In this document: one piece after another, positions 34,283 to 41,943 of the stretch
How positions within the stretch are numbered: position 1 is the stretch's first letter
Layout of the letters: the number at the start of each line of letters is the position of its first letter
NCBI GenBank assembly: GCA_910585605.1
Contig: CAJUFL010000002.1
Location: 62,001-126,000 of the forward strand
Length of the DNA: 64,000 nucleotides
Source: an uncultured Lachnospiraceae bacterium
GTDB taxonomy: Bacteria; Bacillota; Clostridia; Lachnospirales; Lachnospiraceae
Direction: 5' to 3'
The notes under the pieces: model-generated
The model's input: only the letters and a program-made list of their open reading frames with translations
What the model was told of the DNA's origin: nothing
Databases searched by the model: none
Made by a program: the position numbers and the translations under genes

Positions 34283-35092
34283 TTATATTTTCATATCCAG
34301 ATTCGCTCCCGTCTCATCTGCCGTTTTTTCGTCTTTTACCCACTCTTCTTTCACCGCTTCCATTATAATCTGCATATCTCCGGTATCCAGATAAACTTCT
34401 CCATTTTTTGTCTGCCTTGTTTTACTGGCTAAAAACTGCTCCGCCTTTCCCATATTGACCTTATCAGTATTTTTATCTCTTTCTGCCATCTTTTCCTTCT
34501 CTTTATTTTCATCTGCTGCCTTTTCAATAGATATCTTCAATTCCTTCTTTTTCTTAGCAGTCTTCTCTCTGATTCTCTCAGTCAGATTTTCTGCGTTTTT
34601 CCGTGCCTCTTCACGAAGCTTTTTATTCAGTTTGTCATCACGACGGGTATAACCAAAATGATAATATTTTCCGTTTTCATCCACATAACAGTGGCTGGTC
34701 CTTTCCACAACACCACCAAGTGCATTATAATAAGCCATAACCGTTTTTTCTGCCCGCTCAATATCCTTTATCGTCTGCTTATATTTCTCTGCCGCCTCCG
34801 GATCATTCTGCATCTTTTCCAAAAGTGCCGGATGAATCGTTATGGTTCCTATTTTATTATCCCTTCTCATACTTAGACCAATGCCTGTTTCCAGATTGAC
34901 AGAGGATACCTGTTTTTGTATGCTCTTAAGATATTCCTCATTGCTGCTTTTCCGTACAGCTTCCCCTTTTCCCTTAACCTCTTCAGCCTCTTTTACTTTC
35001 TTTTGCTCTGAAATCTCTGCATACTTTGTTTTTTGAGATGCATATGTAGCTTCATATACATTGTTGCAGCTGTTTACTCCTGTAATTGCCAT
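34283..35092 (-). CDS. DUF6033-like soluble protein, last gene of the decayed RR/HK operon
   Basis: A 269-residue charged protein. MAITGVNSCNN is followed by a globular region with ITIHPALLEKMQNDPEAAEKY (about 88-108) and CYVDENGKYYHFGYTRRDDKL, then a long Lys/Glu helix. The same order of blocks occurs at 22.3 and 37.4 kb, so these are paralogues. No signal peptide. The ATG at 35092 has CAAGGAGG, the same leader block as the genes at 21.5 and 22.3 kb. It is 54 bp downstream of the truncated kinase. Confidence 0.65.
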   Translation of the reverse strand: MAITGVNSCNNVYEATYASQKTKYAEISEQKKVKEAEEVKGKGEAVRKSSNEEYLKSIQKQVSSVNLETGIGLSMRRDNKIGTITIHPALLEKMQNDPEAAEKYKQTIKDIERAEKTVMAYYNALGGVVERTSHCYVDENGKYYHFGYTRRDDKLNKKLREEARKNAENLTERIREKTAKKKKELKISIEKAADENKEKEKMAERDKNTDKVNMGKAEQFLASKTRQTKNGEVYLDTGDMQIIMEAVKEEWVKDEKTADETGANLDMKI

Positions 35093-35146
35093 AATTTTTT
35101 CCTCCTTGATCATAAATATTTAAAGTCCTTTTCTATAAAACACATT

Positions 35147-35962
35147 TTACAGGTTCTTTATGCTTTCCTGTAGCAGCACCACAATACGGAACTCATTCCC
35201 TGTCTGAAATTCAAAATCAAATTCGTTCAGGCTGTTATCCATCTTATGGACATACCGTTCCATTTCCTGAAAACTTCCGCTTACTGCAAGTCCTTTTACA
35301 TTAGTCAAATGATTCCGCATTTCGTGTTTCATCCGGCGGATGCCCTCATAAAACTGTTCTACTTCCTCCATTCTCTCTTTCATGGCAAGAACCTGCTGCT
35401 TTTCCATAAAATGCTTTTCCCTTTCCTGCAAAAGAGCATGATATCTCTGATAAATATAAATCGCCGATGCCTCTCCTGTATACAACAAAAGAGCAATACA
35501 CGGTATCTTCCATGCCATCTCGTTACGCATTTCAAACAGATAAAACATCTCCTGTATACCGGGCACTACTACGATATCCATCACCATCAATGCAAACATA
35601 CGACCTACAATGTTAAGCACAGATAAAAAAAACATATCCTGCCCATTCATCTGTAAAGGCTTTTTCACCAGCTTGCTTAAAATAGCAACCATGGTGACGA
35701 AAAAAAATGTATATCCAATTCCCTGTAAAAATACGCCTATAGTAACCTGATTATAATATCTGGCAATGTCGTGTATACTTCTTCCTGTATCTATATCCGC
35801 CAGAAGCAGCCGTTGAATGGGCTGGTAAACCCCCAGTTCCATCAAAAAACTCAATGCATTCAGATTATAAAACAGCAATATAATAAAAACAGGCTTTACC
35901 AGAATATCCAGATAATATTTTAATCCCTTTTTTAAACCCGAATATTTACCTGTCACTGCCAT
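35147..35962 (-). pseudogene. AgrC-like sensor kinase with catalytic ATPase domain deleted
   Basis: A 271-residue remnant. Membrane helices occupy about residues 17-160, followed by a coiled coil and the phospho-acceptor helix MKHEMRNHLTNVKGLAVSG (about 214-232). After FEFQTGN the protein jumps to EFRIVVLLQESIKNL, which looks like the last strand of a GHKL ATPase domain. About 120 residues with the ATP-binding motifs are missing, consistent with an in-frame deletion. It could not phosphorylate itself. It overlaps the receiver gene by 17 bp. Confidence 0.7.
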
Positions 35963-36473
35963 ATAACAGATTAACCTTTAACTGAAGCCGTACCTTATGT
36001 CCTTCACTTTCAATATAATAAATATGATCAATCGGGATATTTTTTGTAGAATTTGCAAAATGCAGCACTAAAGATGCCGGCTTCGAAACTTCGTGCCTGC
36101 CAGCTGTTTTTACTGCCCGTTCCAAAACTTCTGCAAATTTTTTTTCATCGATTGGCTTTAACATGTAGTGAAAGGCCTCTACATCAAACGCATCATATAC
36201 ATATTTCTCATATCCGGTAACAAAAATAATCACCGGCTGTTTTTCCAAATCAGATTCACGAATTTTTCGTGCCAAAGACATCCCATCTAAAGAATCTGCA
36301 TCATCTTTCATCTCAATATCAAGAAACAGCAAGTCATATAATTTGCCATCTGCAAGATAATCCTTTGCCGAAGCATATTCTTTTATGCTGTATTCACTAT
36401 TTTGTTTTTTTATTAAAGAAGAGAGATATGTCCTTATATTTTTTTCATCATCACAAATTGCTATTTTCATCAT
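35946..36473 (-). pseudogene. Response regulator with truncated LytTR domain
   Basis: A 175-residue protein. The receiver is intact (IAICDDE, acceptor Asp in LLFLDIEM, T in FVTGYE, K in LKPID). The LytTR domain starts (IPIDHIYYIESEGHKV) but ends after about 45 of its normal 100 residues at YGSDR. It probably cannot bind DNA. The start is one of two adjacent ATGs at 36473/36470. It is first in an operon with the broken kinase and a DUF6033-like gene, and has a CCGATAT/LytTR-repeat promoter. Confidence 0.7.
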
Positions 36474-36574
36474 ATTCGTTCCCGCTTTATCAAAATTTAC
36501 GAACATTTTTCAACTAATGATTTCTCTATCCATTTATTGTATACTTTTTCTGGCATCCTGCCTTTTTATTTCAT

Positions 36575-36646
36575 ATATCGGAACCACTGTACTTGTAATT
36601 GATAAGTAAGACGCGATTAGACATTCCGACTGCACAAATGGACATT
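36575..36646 (-). promoter_or_regulatory. CCGATAT promoter with LytTR direct repeat (RR/HK operon)
   Basis: TCCGATAT reads on the reverse strand at 36582-36575. Direct repeats CGCGATTAGACATT (36612-36625) and CACAAATGGACATT (36633-36646) begin 21 bp apart. The nearer one starts 30 bp from the -10 edge. They are divergent relatives of the repeats at 39.1 and 40.1 kb. Confidence 0.55.
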
Positions 36647-36653
36647 TATACAA

Positions 36654-36695
36654 TAAAAAAGGTGCTATACCAAAGGTTTCCTTTGGTATAACACC
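36654..36695 (-). terminator. Rho-independent terminator of the 38.9-36.7 kb operon
   Basis: On the reverse strand GGTGTTATACCAAAGG pairs with CCTTTGGTATAGCACC and is followed by TTTTTT. It lies 38 bp after the stop at 36733. Confidence 0.9.
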
Positions 36696-36732
36696 AAATA
36701 AATATATTATCAGTATTTGACAGCAGCCATAT

Positions 36733-37350
36733 CTACAGCCTGTATTTATCATTTAAGAAATCCCAAAATTTCTTATAATCCATATATCCCTTACGGTTCC
36801 CGGCAGTATACTGCATATCCATAGCCTTTTTTAATACAGTCAGCCAGTTTGTTTTATCAAACATATTCTGATAAGTGAAACTTCCATAAGTATCCCTGTT
36901 ATGTGCCTGTGCCATCATTAATCTCATCTGAGCATCCGGATATTCCCCAGTTTCCGTCAGGTGACAGGAGTATGCATACATATCAAAGCTGTCACAATTT
37001 CTGGGGTCTACTTTCGAGATATCTACCATACGTTCTGTAACGTTTCCTTCTGCATCCCATGACTTTACTCTGTATACCGGATGATCTGCATCAAAATCCT
37101 GTGGTTTATAAACAGACACAGAACAACCTGCACATACCTCTGCCCATGCACCAATCAATTTGTCTCCCTCTTCACCATCATTCAGACCGTGCAGAACAAT
37201 TCCAGAGCTTCCTGCCGTTACAGTTCCTGCTTTTACTCTGTCTGCCTGACTTACATAATGGTCAAAATCACTGCATGCAGTAATGTCAGTATTTTTTCTG
37301 GCTTTATAAGCCTCCGGGGATATTACTGCTCCAATCCCACTAATTCCCAT
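36733..37350 (-). CDS. Soluble hypothetical protein (205 aa), third gene of operon
   Basis: A 205-residue soluble protein starting MGISGIGAVISPEAYKARKN. Blocks worth noting are VDISKVDPRNCDSFDMYAYS (about 113-132) and TNWLTVLKKAMDMQYTAGN. I recognise no enzyme family. Its N-terminus resembles that of the first gene of the operon (MGIAGIGADIG). No signal peptide. AAAGGAG precedes the ATG, and a perfect 9-bp hairpin (37366-37393) lies just upstream of that site. Confidence 0.6.
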   Translation of the reverse strand: MGISGIGAVISPEAYKARKNTDITACSDFDHYVSQADRVKAGTVTAGSSGIVLHGLNDGEEGDKLIGAWAEVCAGCSVSVYKPQDFDADHPVYRVKSWDAEGNVTERMVDISKVDPRNCDSFDMYAYSCHLTETGEYPDAQMRLMMAQAHNRDTYGSFTYQNMFDKTNWLTVLKKAMDMQYTAGNRKGYMDYKKFWDFLNDKYRL

Positions 37351-37365
37351 ATAATACTCCTTTCT

Positions 37366-37393
37366 GACAGCTCCTCTTGCAGTCGGAGCTGTC
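37366..37393 (-). other. Intercistronic hairpin before the 205-aa gene
   Basis: GACAGCTCC and GGAGCTGTC form a perfect 9-bp stem with a 10-nt loop, ending 2-3 nt before the Shine-Dalgarno of the 205-residue gene. There is no U-run, so it is more likely to affect mRNA stability or translation than to terminate. Confidence 0.5.
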
Positions 37394-37445
37394 CCCGCTC
37401 TCCTGAAAGGTCCAAGCGGATTTTTAATAATTTTTCAAATCTAAT

Positions 37446-38168
37446 CTACAAAGCATTAGTTCCATTATTTCCTATTATAATGTTGGCATCAAAGAATGCT
37501 GCTGCTTTCATCTTCAGCATCTGCTCGTTTACAAATGGATATGCATCTCCCGCTGCGATACTTTCATAATATAATTTTCTCTGTATCGACGTTTCCTGCC
37601 ATTCTTTTTCCTGAAGCTTTTTCTTCTCCACAAACTTATCCAGCTGTTTCTTCATTTTTTTCTTTTTCTCCAGCCTGCGTTCCCAGAAAGTTTCCTCTGG
37701 TTTTAGTTCAAATGCAGATGCCGACAGATAACTTTGTCCATAACACTCTTCTTTTGTGGCTCCAAAATGCAAAACAGACCAGTTTTTACTATGCCATGCA
37801 TCAAAAAATGAAAAGTTAGCACGGATTGCATCCAGTACATACGCTTCATATTCCGGATCGTTTTTCATCGCTTCAAAGCCTTCTTCCGTAATCTGTATAT
37901 TCCAAATCCAACCTGACTGGGAAGGATCAAGTGGTATCTGAGAAATCTTGTCATGAATATACTTCTTATATTCTTCCATAGACATGTCTTTTACTGAAAC
38001 GGAATCTGATTTACTAATCTTTGCCAGCTCTCTTATCTCTTCATACCTTCCGGCCAGTTCTTCGTTAAACTCTCTGGTTCCTCCTGAAGAACTAAGCATC
38101 TCATGAGTTCTGGAAAAATTATTGTATGCCTTTGTCATATAATCTACGCTAAATGCATTATAATTCAT
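37446..38168 (-). CDS. DUF6033-like soluble protein, second gene of operon
   Basis: A 240-residue protein starting MNYNAFSVDYMTKAYNNFSR. The core QITEEGFEAMKNDPEYEAYVLDAI (in two parts, about residues 92-115) matches the LEKMQNDPEAAEKY block of the 34.3-kb protein. A Lys/Glu-rich helix (WERRLEKKKKMKKQLDKF) follows. No signal peptide or membrane segment. AAAGGAG precedes the ATG; spacing to its neighbours (25 and 95 bp) fits one operon. Confidence 0.65.
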   Translation of the reverse strand: MNYNAFSVDYMTKAYNNFSRTHEMLSSSGGTREFNEELAGRYEEIRELAKISKSDSVSVKDMSMEEYKKYIHDKISQIPLDPSQSGWIWNIQITEEGFEAMKNDPEYEAYVLDAIRANFSFFDAWHSKNWSVLHFGATKEECYGQSYLSASAFELKPEETFWERRLEKKKKMKKQLDKFVEKKKLQEKEWQETSIQRKLYYESIAAGDAYPFVNEQMLKMKAAAFFDANIIIGNNGTNAL

Positions 38169-38193
38169 ATATACTCCTTTCCTGCCTTTATTC

Positions 38194-38997
38194 TCAGTTC
38201 ATATATTCTGCATATTTCTCCTTCTTTGCAGCATTCTTTTCCAATCCGTTCAAAAAACCTGCAAAATCATCCTCATCTACCTTATCTTCCAGGAAATCTC
38301 TCCAAAAGTTTTCATGTGCTGCAAAATGATAATCGGCATCCGCTTTTATCCGGCTGAGAAAATTCATTACTCTGTCATATTGGGCAGCGTTTTCATAAGA
38401 AACACTCCAGAAATATCCTTCCGTCTGCCCTGCCTTGCGGCAAAAAATTCCATCCTCTGTATACCATGTAATATACATTTCATCAGAATCTTTTTCGCCT
38501 GAAGCCGGATATGTACAAGTAGTAGACTCCGTCACAAGAGAATCCATAACAGATTCATTATCTGTATTTCCTACATCGCCCTTTGATGGTTCTGATGTAA
38601 TGATTCCTGCTGCCTTGGCAAGATTCGTACTATCCTTGGAAGTCACACTGGCAGCTGCTTCTACTGAAACCTTAGTAGTAGTCTCCTTCTGCTGTTTTGC
38701 CTGTTCTTCCCTCATCTGTTCCCTGATTTCTTCCTGGACAGCATCAAACTGTTCCAAAATCCTATTCCATTCCTTTATCGTAAAGGACTGGCTTCCAATC
38801 TGGAAACTTGTTTCCGTATCATTATTTTTTACTTTTTCATAAATCTCCTCCATTCTGTCCGAAATGATCTGAAGCATTTCTTCTTTGGTATACTCTCCCT
38901 CTTTGTTATTGTCGGCAGCCTCCTTTCCTGCCTTTGGGATTCCATAAAAGGCATCCTTCCAAGAACCGATATCTGCTCCAATTCCTGCAATTCCCAT
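38194..38997 (-). CDS. Soluble hypothetical protein, first gene of LytTR-controlled operon
   Basis: A 267-residue acidic protein starting MGIAGIGADIGSWKDAF. A helical region (about 35-105) contains FQIGSQSFTIKEWNRILEQF, a Ser/Thr-rich linker follows, and the C-terminal domain has MYITWYTEDGIFCRKAG and FWRDFLEDKVDEDDFAGFL. Unknown family. Its promoter combines TAAA-N14-TCCGATAT with a paired LytTR repeat, the clearest example in the window. The GAAAGGAG ribosome site fits the ATG. Confidence 0.65.
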   Translation of the reverse strand: MGIAGIGADIGSWKDAFYGIPKAGKEAADNNKEGEYTKEEMLQIISDRMEEIYEKVKNNDTETSFQIGSQSFTIKEWNRILEQFDAVQEEIREQMREEQAKQQKETTTKVSVEAAASVTSKDSTNLAKAAGIITSEPSKGDVGNTDNESVMDSLVTESTTCTYPASGEKDSDEMYITWYTEDGIFCRKAGQTEGYFWSVSYENAAQYDRVMNFLSRIKADADYHFAAHENFWRDFLEDKVDEDDFAGFLNGLEKNAAKKEKYAEYMN

Positions 38998-39067
38998 ATT
39001 CTTCTCCTTTCACATTTTTTTGATTTTAAAGCAAAAACGTCTCCTCATCCATTTCGCTTCATATACT

Positions 39068-39139
39068 ATATCGGAAGAATACATAATGCTTTATTATAGA
39101 AATAACATGAAATGACCATAGATTACACGAAATGACTAT
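39068..39139 (-). promoter_or_regulatory. TAAA/CCGATAT promoter with paired LytTR repeats (38.2-kb operon)
   Basis: On the reverse strand TAAA (39093-39090) and TCCGATAT (39075-39068) are 14 bp apart, as in sigma-28 promoters. CATGAAATGACCAT (39106-39119) and CACGAAATGACTAT (39126-39139) are direct repeats 20 bp apart; the nearer starts 31 bp from the -10 edge. Confidence 0.65.
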
Positions 39140-39153
39140 TCCTTGAAAATCAG

Positions 39154-39192
39154 ACAAAAAAAAAAGCTGTTCCTATCTCCTGTCAACAGCTT
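39154..39192 (-). terminator. Rho-independent terminator of the LytTR regulator gene
   Basis: On the reverse strand AAGCTGTT - 13 nt - AACAGCTT followed by a run of ten T. It lies 48 bp after the stop at 39240. Confidence 0.9.
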
Positions 39193-39239
39193 CTGCAATT
39201 ACAAATTATTCTATTTTCTATGTGTATACTGATAACTCT

Positions 39240-39947
39240 TTATTTTTTCTCTTTATACTGTGAAAACGTCTGCTTTACATACTGATAACGGGACTTAGGC
39301 ACTGATAATTCTTCTCCTGTCGTCAGTCTCATGACATAACTGCTGATTTTATCTACATAACGCATATTTACAAGAAAACTTTGATGAATCCTTACAAAAT
39401 CCAAACCCACCAGTTCCTCTTCAATCTCTCCAAGTTTCTTATATATGCTGTATGTACTATCCTTTGTATAAAACAGATTTTTATGCTTATTTGTTTCAAT
39501 ATAGATGATATCATCCGCTTTCAGCGTTGTTTCTCCCTCAACAAACTGAAACCGGACAGTTTGTTTTTCTCTTCTGATTTCTTTCAAAACACCCTCCATG
39601 CATTCATCAAGTGTATTATCCAGATCATCTTTCAGTAAAAATCTTGTAGCTTTCACCTTGTATTCATCCAAAGTATCATTCATATACGATGTAACCAATA
39701 TGATATGAATAGATGGTCTCATTTCTTTGATCAGCATTGCCGATTTCAGTCCGTCCATTTTTTCCATATTGATATTCAGAAATATAATCTGGTATCTTGA
39801 TATTCTCTCCTTATCTTTACAAAGTTCCAATCCTGAATTATATTCTTCTATCTGAAATATCTGCCTCCTTGCATTTTGATAGTTCTCAAGCAGTTTGCAC
39901 AGTTTTTTTCTGTCCTCTGCTTTTTCATCACAAATTGCAATTACCAT
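39240..39947 (-). CDS. Orphan LytTR response regulator with Asp-to-Asn receiver
   Basis: A 235-residue AgrA/LytR-type protein: receiver (about 1-120) and a full LytTR domain (about 133-230: KADDIIYIETNKHKNLFY; LDFVRIHQSFLVNM; GEELSVPKSRYQYV). The expected phospho-acceptor Asp in IIFLNINMEKMDG is Asn, while the acidic pocket (ICDEK), T (VTSY) and K (LLKDD) remain. It therefore cannot be switched by normal phosphorylation. No kinase gene is adjacent. Its own promoter carries the paired repeats, so it is probably autoregulated and controls the neighbouring operons. Confidence 0.88.
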   Translation of the reverse strand: MVIAICDEKAEDRKKLCKLLENYQNARRQIFQIEEYNSGLELCKDKERISRYQIIFLNINMEKMDGLKSAMLIKEMRPSIHIILVTSYMNDTLDEYKVKATRFLLKDDLDNTLDECMEGVLKEIRREKQTVRFQFVEGETTLKADDIIYIETNKHKNLFYTKDSTYSIYKKLGEIEEELVGLDFVRIHQSFLVNMRYVDKISSYVMRLTTGEELSVPKSRYQYVKQTFSQYKEKK

Positions 39948-40026
39948 GTTGTCCCCTCTTATATCTTTATATCAACCTTTCAAAATGATATATTTTATCC
40001 ATTACTAATTCATCTATACGTTATTG

Positions 40027-40099
40027 TTATCGGTATTCTTAACACGAATTATCAACCACAAAAGCATGAAATGACCATTCAACCGCACGAAATGACTAT
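40027..40099 (-). promoter_or_regulatory. CCGATAA promoter with paired LytTR repeats (regulator gene)
   Basis: ACCGATAA reads on the reverse strand at 40034-40027. CATGAAATGACCAT (40065-40078) and CACGAAATGACTAT (40086-40099) are identical to the two repeats at 39106 and 39126, here 21 bp apart. The nearer starts 31 bp from the -10 edge. This is the regulator's own upstream region. Confidence 0.6.
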
Positions 40100-40104
40100 A
40101 CTTT

Positions 40105-41361
40105 TTATAAATATTTAAATAGCCGGTTTCTCCAATCTGAATTATCATCTATATAAGGAATTACTAAATCCCCTTCCTGTTCTTCATATTCCACAAATAC
40201 TCCATTTCCTCCGCCACCAAATCCCGGAATCTTCGAATAACCTCCAAAAAACAGGAAGAATATTTCCTCTTCTATATTCCGTTCAGAAAAAATATGGTCT
40301 ATCTTTTCCCTGTTTATATAAATTTCCTTTTTTCCAATCTGTATAGCATCCCGAAGCATTTCAGAATTATCCACCAGTACTCTTGTTCCGTTCCGGTTAT
40401 ATATCTGTAAATAATTTTGTTCTGTATAACGTGGATAGGAAATATGAATGACAGCTAACAATGTCAACAACAGCACAAATACACATGCAGAAGTAAGCAT
40501 GCAAATCTTACGAGAACTATAAGGCTTATATGCAGCCACATGCTGCATCCTATGTTTGATATTCATGTATTGCTTCTCTCCGGCAAACGCAGCTGACGGT
40601 TCTAAAGCTACAGCCTTATCCTTTAACATACGAATACTTTTTATTAGCAAGCATCCATAGGAATATGCACTCTGCTGTCCTTTTTGTATCGTTACCTTAT
40701 CACAGATATCCTCTATATCTGCCCTAAACCACTTAGTGCAGATATGCAAAAACGGATCTGCCCATAACAGAACCCTTAAAATATCCCATAGCCAAAAGCA
40801 CCACAAATGTCCTAACCTGATATGTACCCTTTCATGCAGTAAAATGGTCCGAAGCTCCTCATCAGACATATTTTCTAATATAATTCTAGGTACTACAATG
40901 ACCGGACGAATCAAACCCATTGTAAAGGGTGAAACCGCATAATCACTTACCGCAATCTTAATCCCCTGAAGTTCCACTTCATCAAAGCTTTTTACGACCT
41001 GCCTCAGTCTCTTCCTTTTATAATAAATCCATGCTCCCATTACCATCATGCCTATTACATAAACATATGGAATCATACGATTTATACCGCAAATATTCTG
41101 CCAATAAAACAGTAGTCTTACTCCAATTCTTGTCTCATAGATCCATCTCATTTTTCCCATAAACGGTGCCAGTAATAAAATACTCCAAAGTATTCCTCTT
41201 AAAAATACTATATTCCTTCTAATCAATACTTTCCTTAAAAGAAAAATCACCGCAAGCATTACAACAGAAATCTGTACTGCCCTGCCAAGCTGGATCACAT
41301 AATACATAATTGCAGCATCCAGAAATCCGATTCCTGATACCAGACATGTCCCTAATGTCAT
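40105..41361 (-). CDS. M56-family (BlaR1/MecR1-like) membrane metalloprotease
   Basis: A 418-residue protein with four to five membrane helices and the zinc-protease motif LLHERVHIRLGHLW (HExxH, about residues 176-189). The C-terminal extracellular part (about 300-418) is short and lacks a penicillin-binding sensor domain, so this is not a classical beta-lactam receptor. It would cleave or inactivate the BlaI-like repressor encoded just upstream (4-bp overlap) on an unknown cue. Confidence 0.85.
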   Translation of the reverse strand: MTLGTCLVSGIGFLDAAIMYYVIQLGRAVQISVVMLAVIFLLRKVLIRRNIVFLRGILWSILLLAPFMGKMRWIYETRIGVRLLFYWQNICGINRMIPYVYVIGMMVMGAWIYYKRKRLRQVVKSFDEVELQGIKIAVSDYAVSPFTMGLIRPVIVVPRIILENMSDEELRTILLHERVHIRLGHLWCFWLWDILRVLLWADPFLHICTKWFRADIEDICDKVTIQKGQQSAYSYGCLLIKSIRMLKDKAVALEPSAAFAGEKQYMNIKHRMQHVAAYKPYSSRKICMLTSACVFVLLLTLLAVIHISYPRYTEQNYLQIYNRNGTRVLVDNSEMLRDAIQIGKKEIYINREKIDHIFSERNIEEEIFFLFFGGYSKIPGFGGGGNGVFVEYEEQEGDLVIPYIDDNSDWRNRLFKYL

Positions 41362-41759
41362 TTATCCTCACTTCCTTTACTTTTTTCAAGAAGCGCCTCC
41401 AATTCATCAATCTGCTCCTTAGTCAGATCACAATTCTGGATTAGTGCAGCTAATGCATTCGTCTTATTACCTGAAAAATAACTTTCAGTAAATCTCCTGC
41501 TTTTCTCCTGCAAACACTCGTTTTTTAACTTGACTGCAAAATAATGATACACTCTCGCATCCTTCTTATCAATTGTATAATCTATGATTCCTTTCTGATA
41601 TAAACGGTTAATCAAAACCCGGACTGTCTTGGGTGACATTTTTTTCACATCCTGAAGTCTCTTTATAATTTCCATTGAAGTCAATGGTACTGTACTTTCC
41701 CAAAGTATCTCCATAACCAGCCATTCAGTCTCACTAGGTGTGCTATCTATTTGAGGCAT
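41358..41759 (-). CDS. BlaI/MecI-family repressor
   Basis: A 133-residue winged-helix protein: PSETEWLVMEILWES, LTSMEIIKRL, SPKTVRVLINRLYQKGIIDY, DARVYHYFAV, then a dimerisation helix. It should repress its own operon until cleaved by the M56 protease. The ATG at 41759 is preferred to one at 41780 because GGACAGG is well placed. Its promoter (41870-41897) is nearly identical to that of the DUF6033-like gene at 23.8 kb. Confidence 0.88.
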   Translation of the reverse strand: MPQIDSTPSETEWLVMEILWESTVPLTSMEIIKRLQDVKKMSPKTVRVLINRLYQKGIIDYTIDKKDARVYHYFAVKLKNECLQEKSRRFTESYFSGNKTNALAALIQNCDLTKEQIDELEALLEKSKGSEDK

Positions 41760-41869
41760 CTTTTTTACCTGTCCTTTCATCTTTAAGTTCTCTTACAAAA
41801 TACTGCCATGTATTTTCAATTCCTTTACCGGCATTCATACTTCCACCGATTGCTATTCCCTATAATTGT

Positions 41870-41897
41870 ATATCGGATAACAAATGTAAATCTTTTA
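41870..41897 (-). promoter_or_regulatory. TAAA-N16-TCCGATAT promoter of the BlaI/M56 operon
   Basis: On the reverse strand TAAA (41897-41894), 16 bp, TCCGATAT (41877-41870). It shares ATTTAYATTTGTTATCCGAT with the promoter at 23789-23816. A sigma-A reading (TTTACA-N17-AATTAT) is also possible, and TTTACATTTGTTA could contain a BlaI site. Confidence 0.5.
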
Positions 41898-41943
41898 CCT
41901 TCTCACAGAAAATTTTACTGATTTTATCTGTAAATACTCCATA

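Noticed and set aside
40105..41759. Beta-lactam resistance regulators blaI-blaR1
   Set aside because: The M56 protein lacks the penicillin-binding sensor domain and no beta-lactamase is nearby, so a more general switch is likely.
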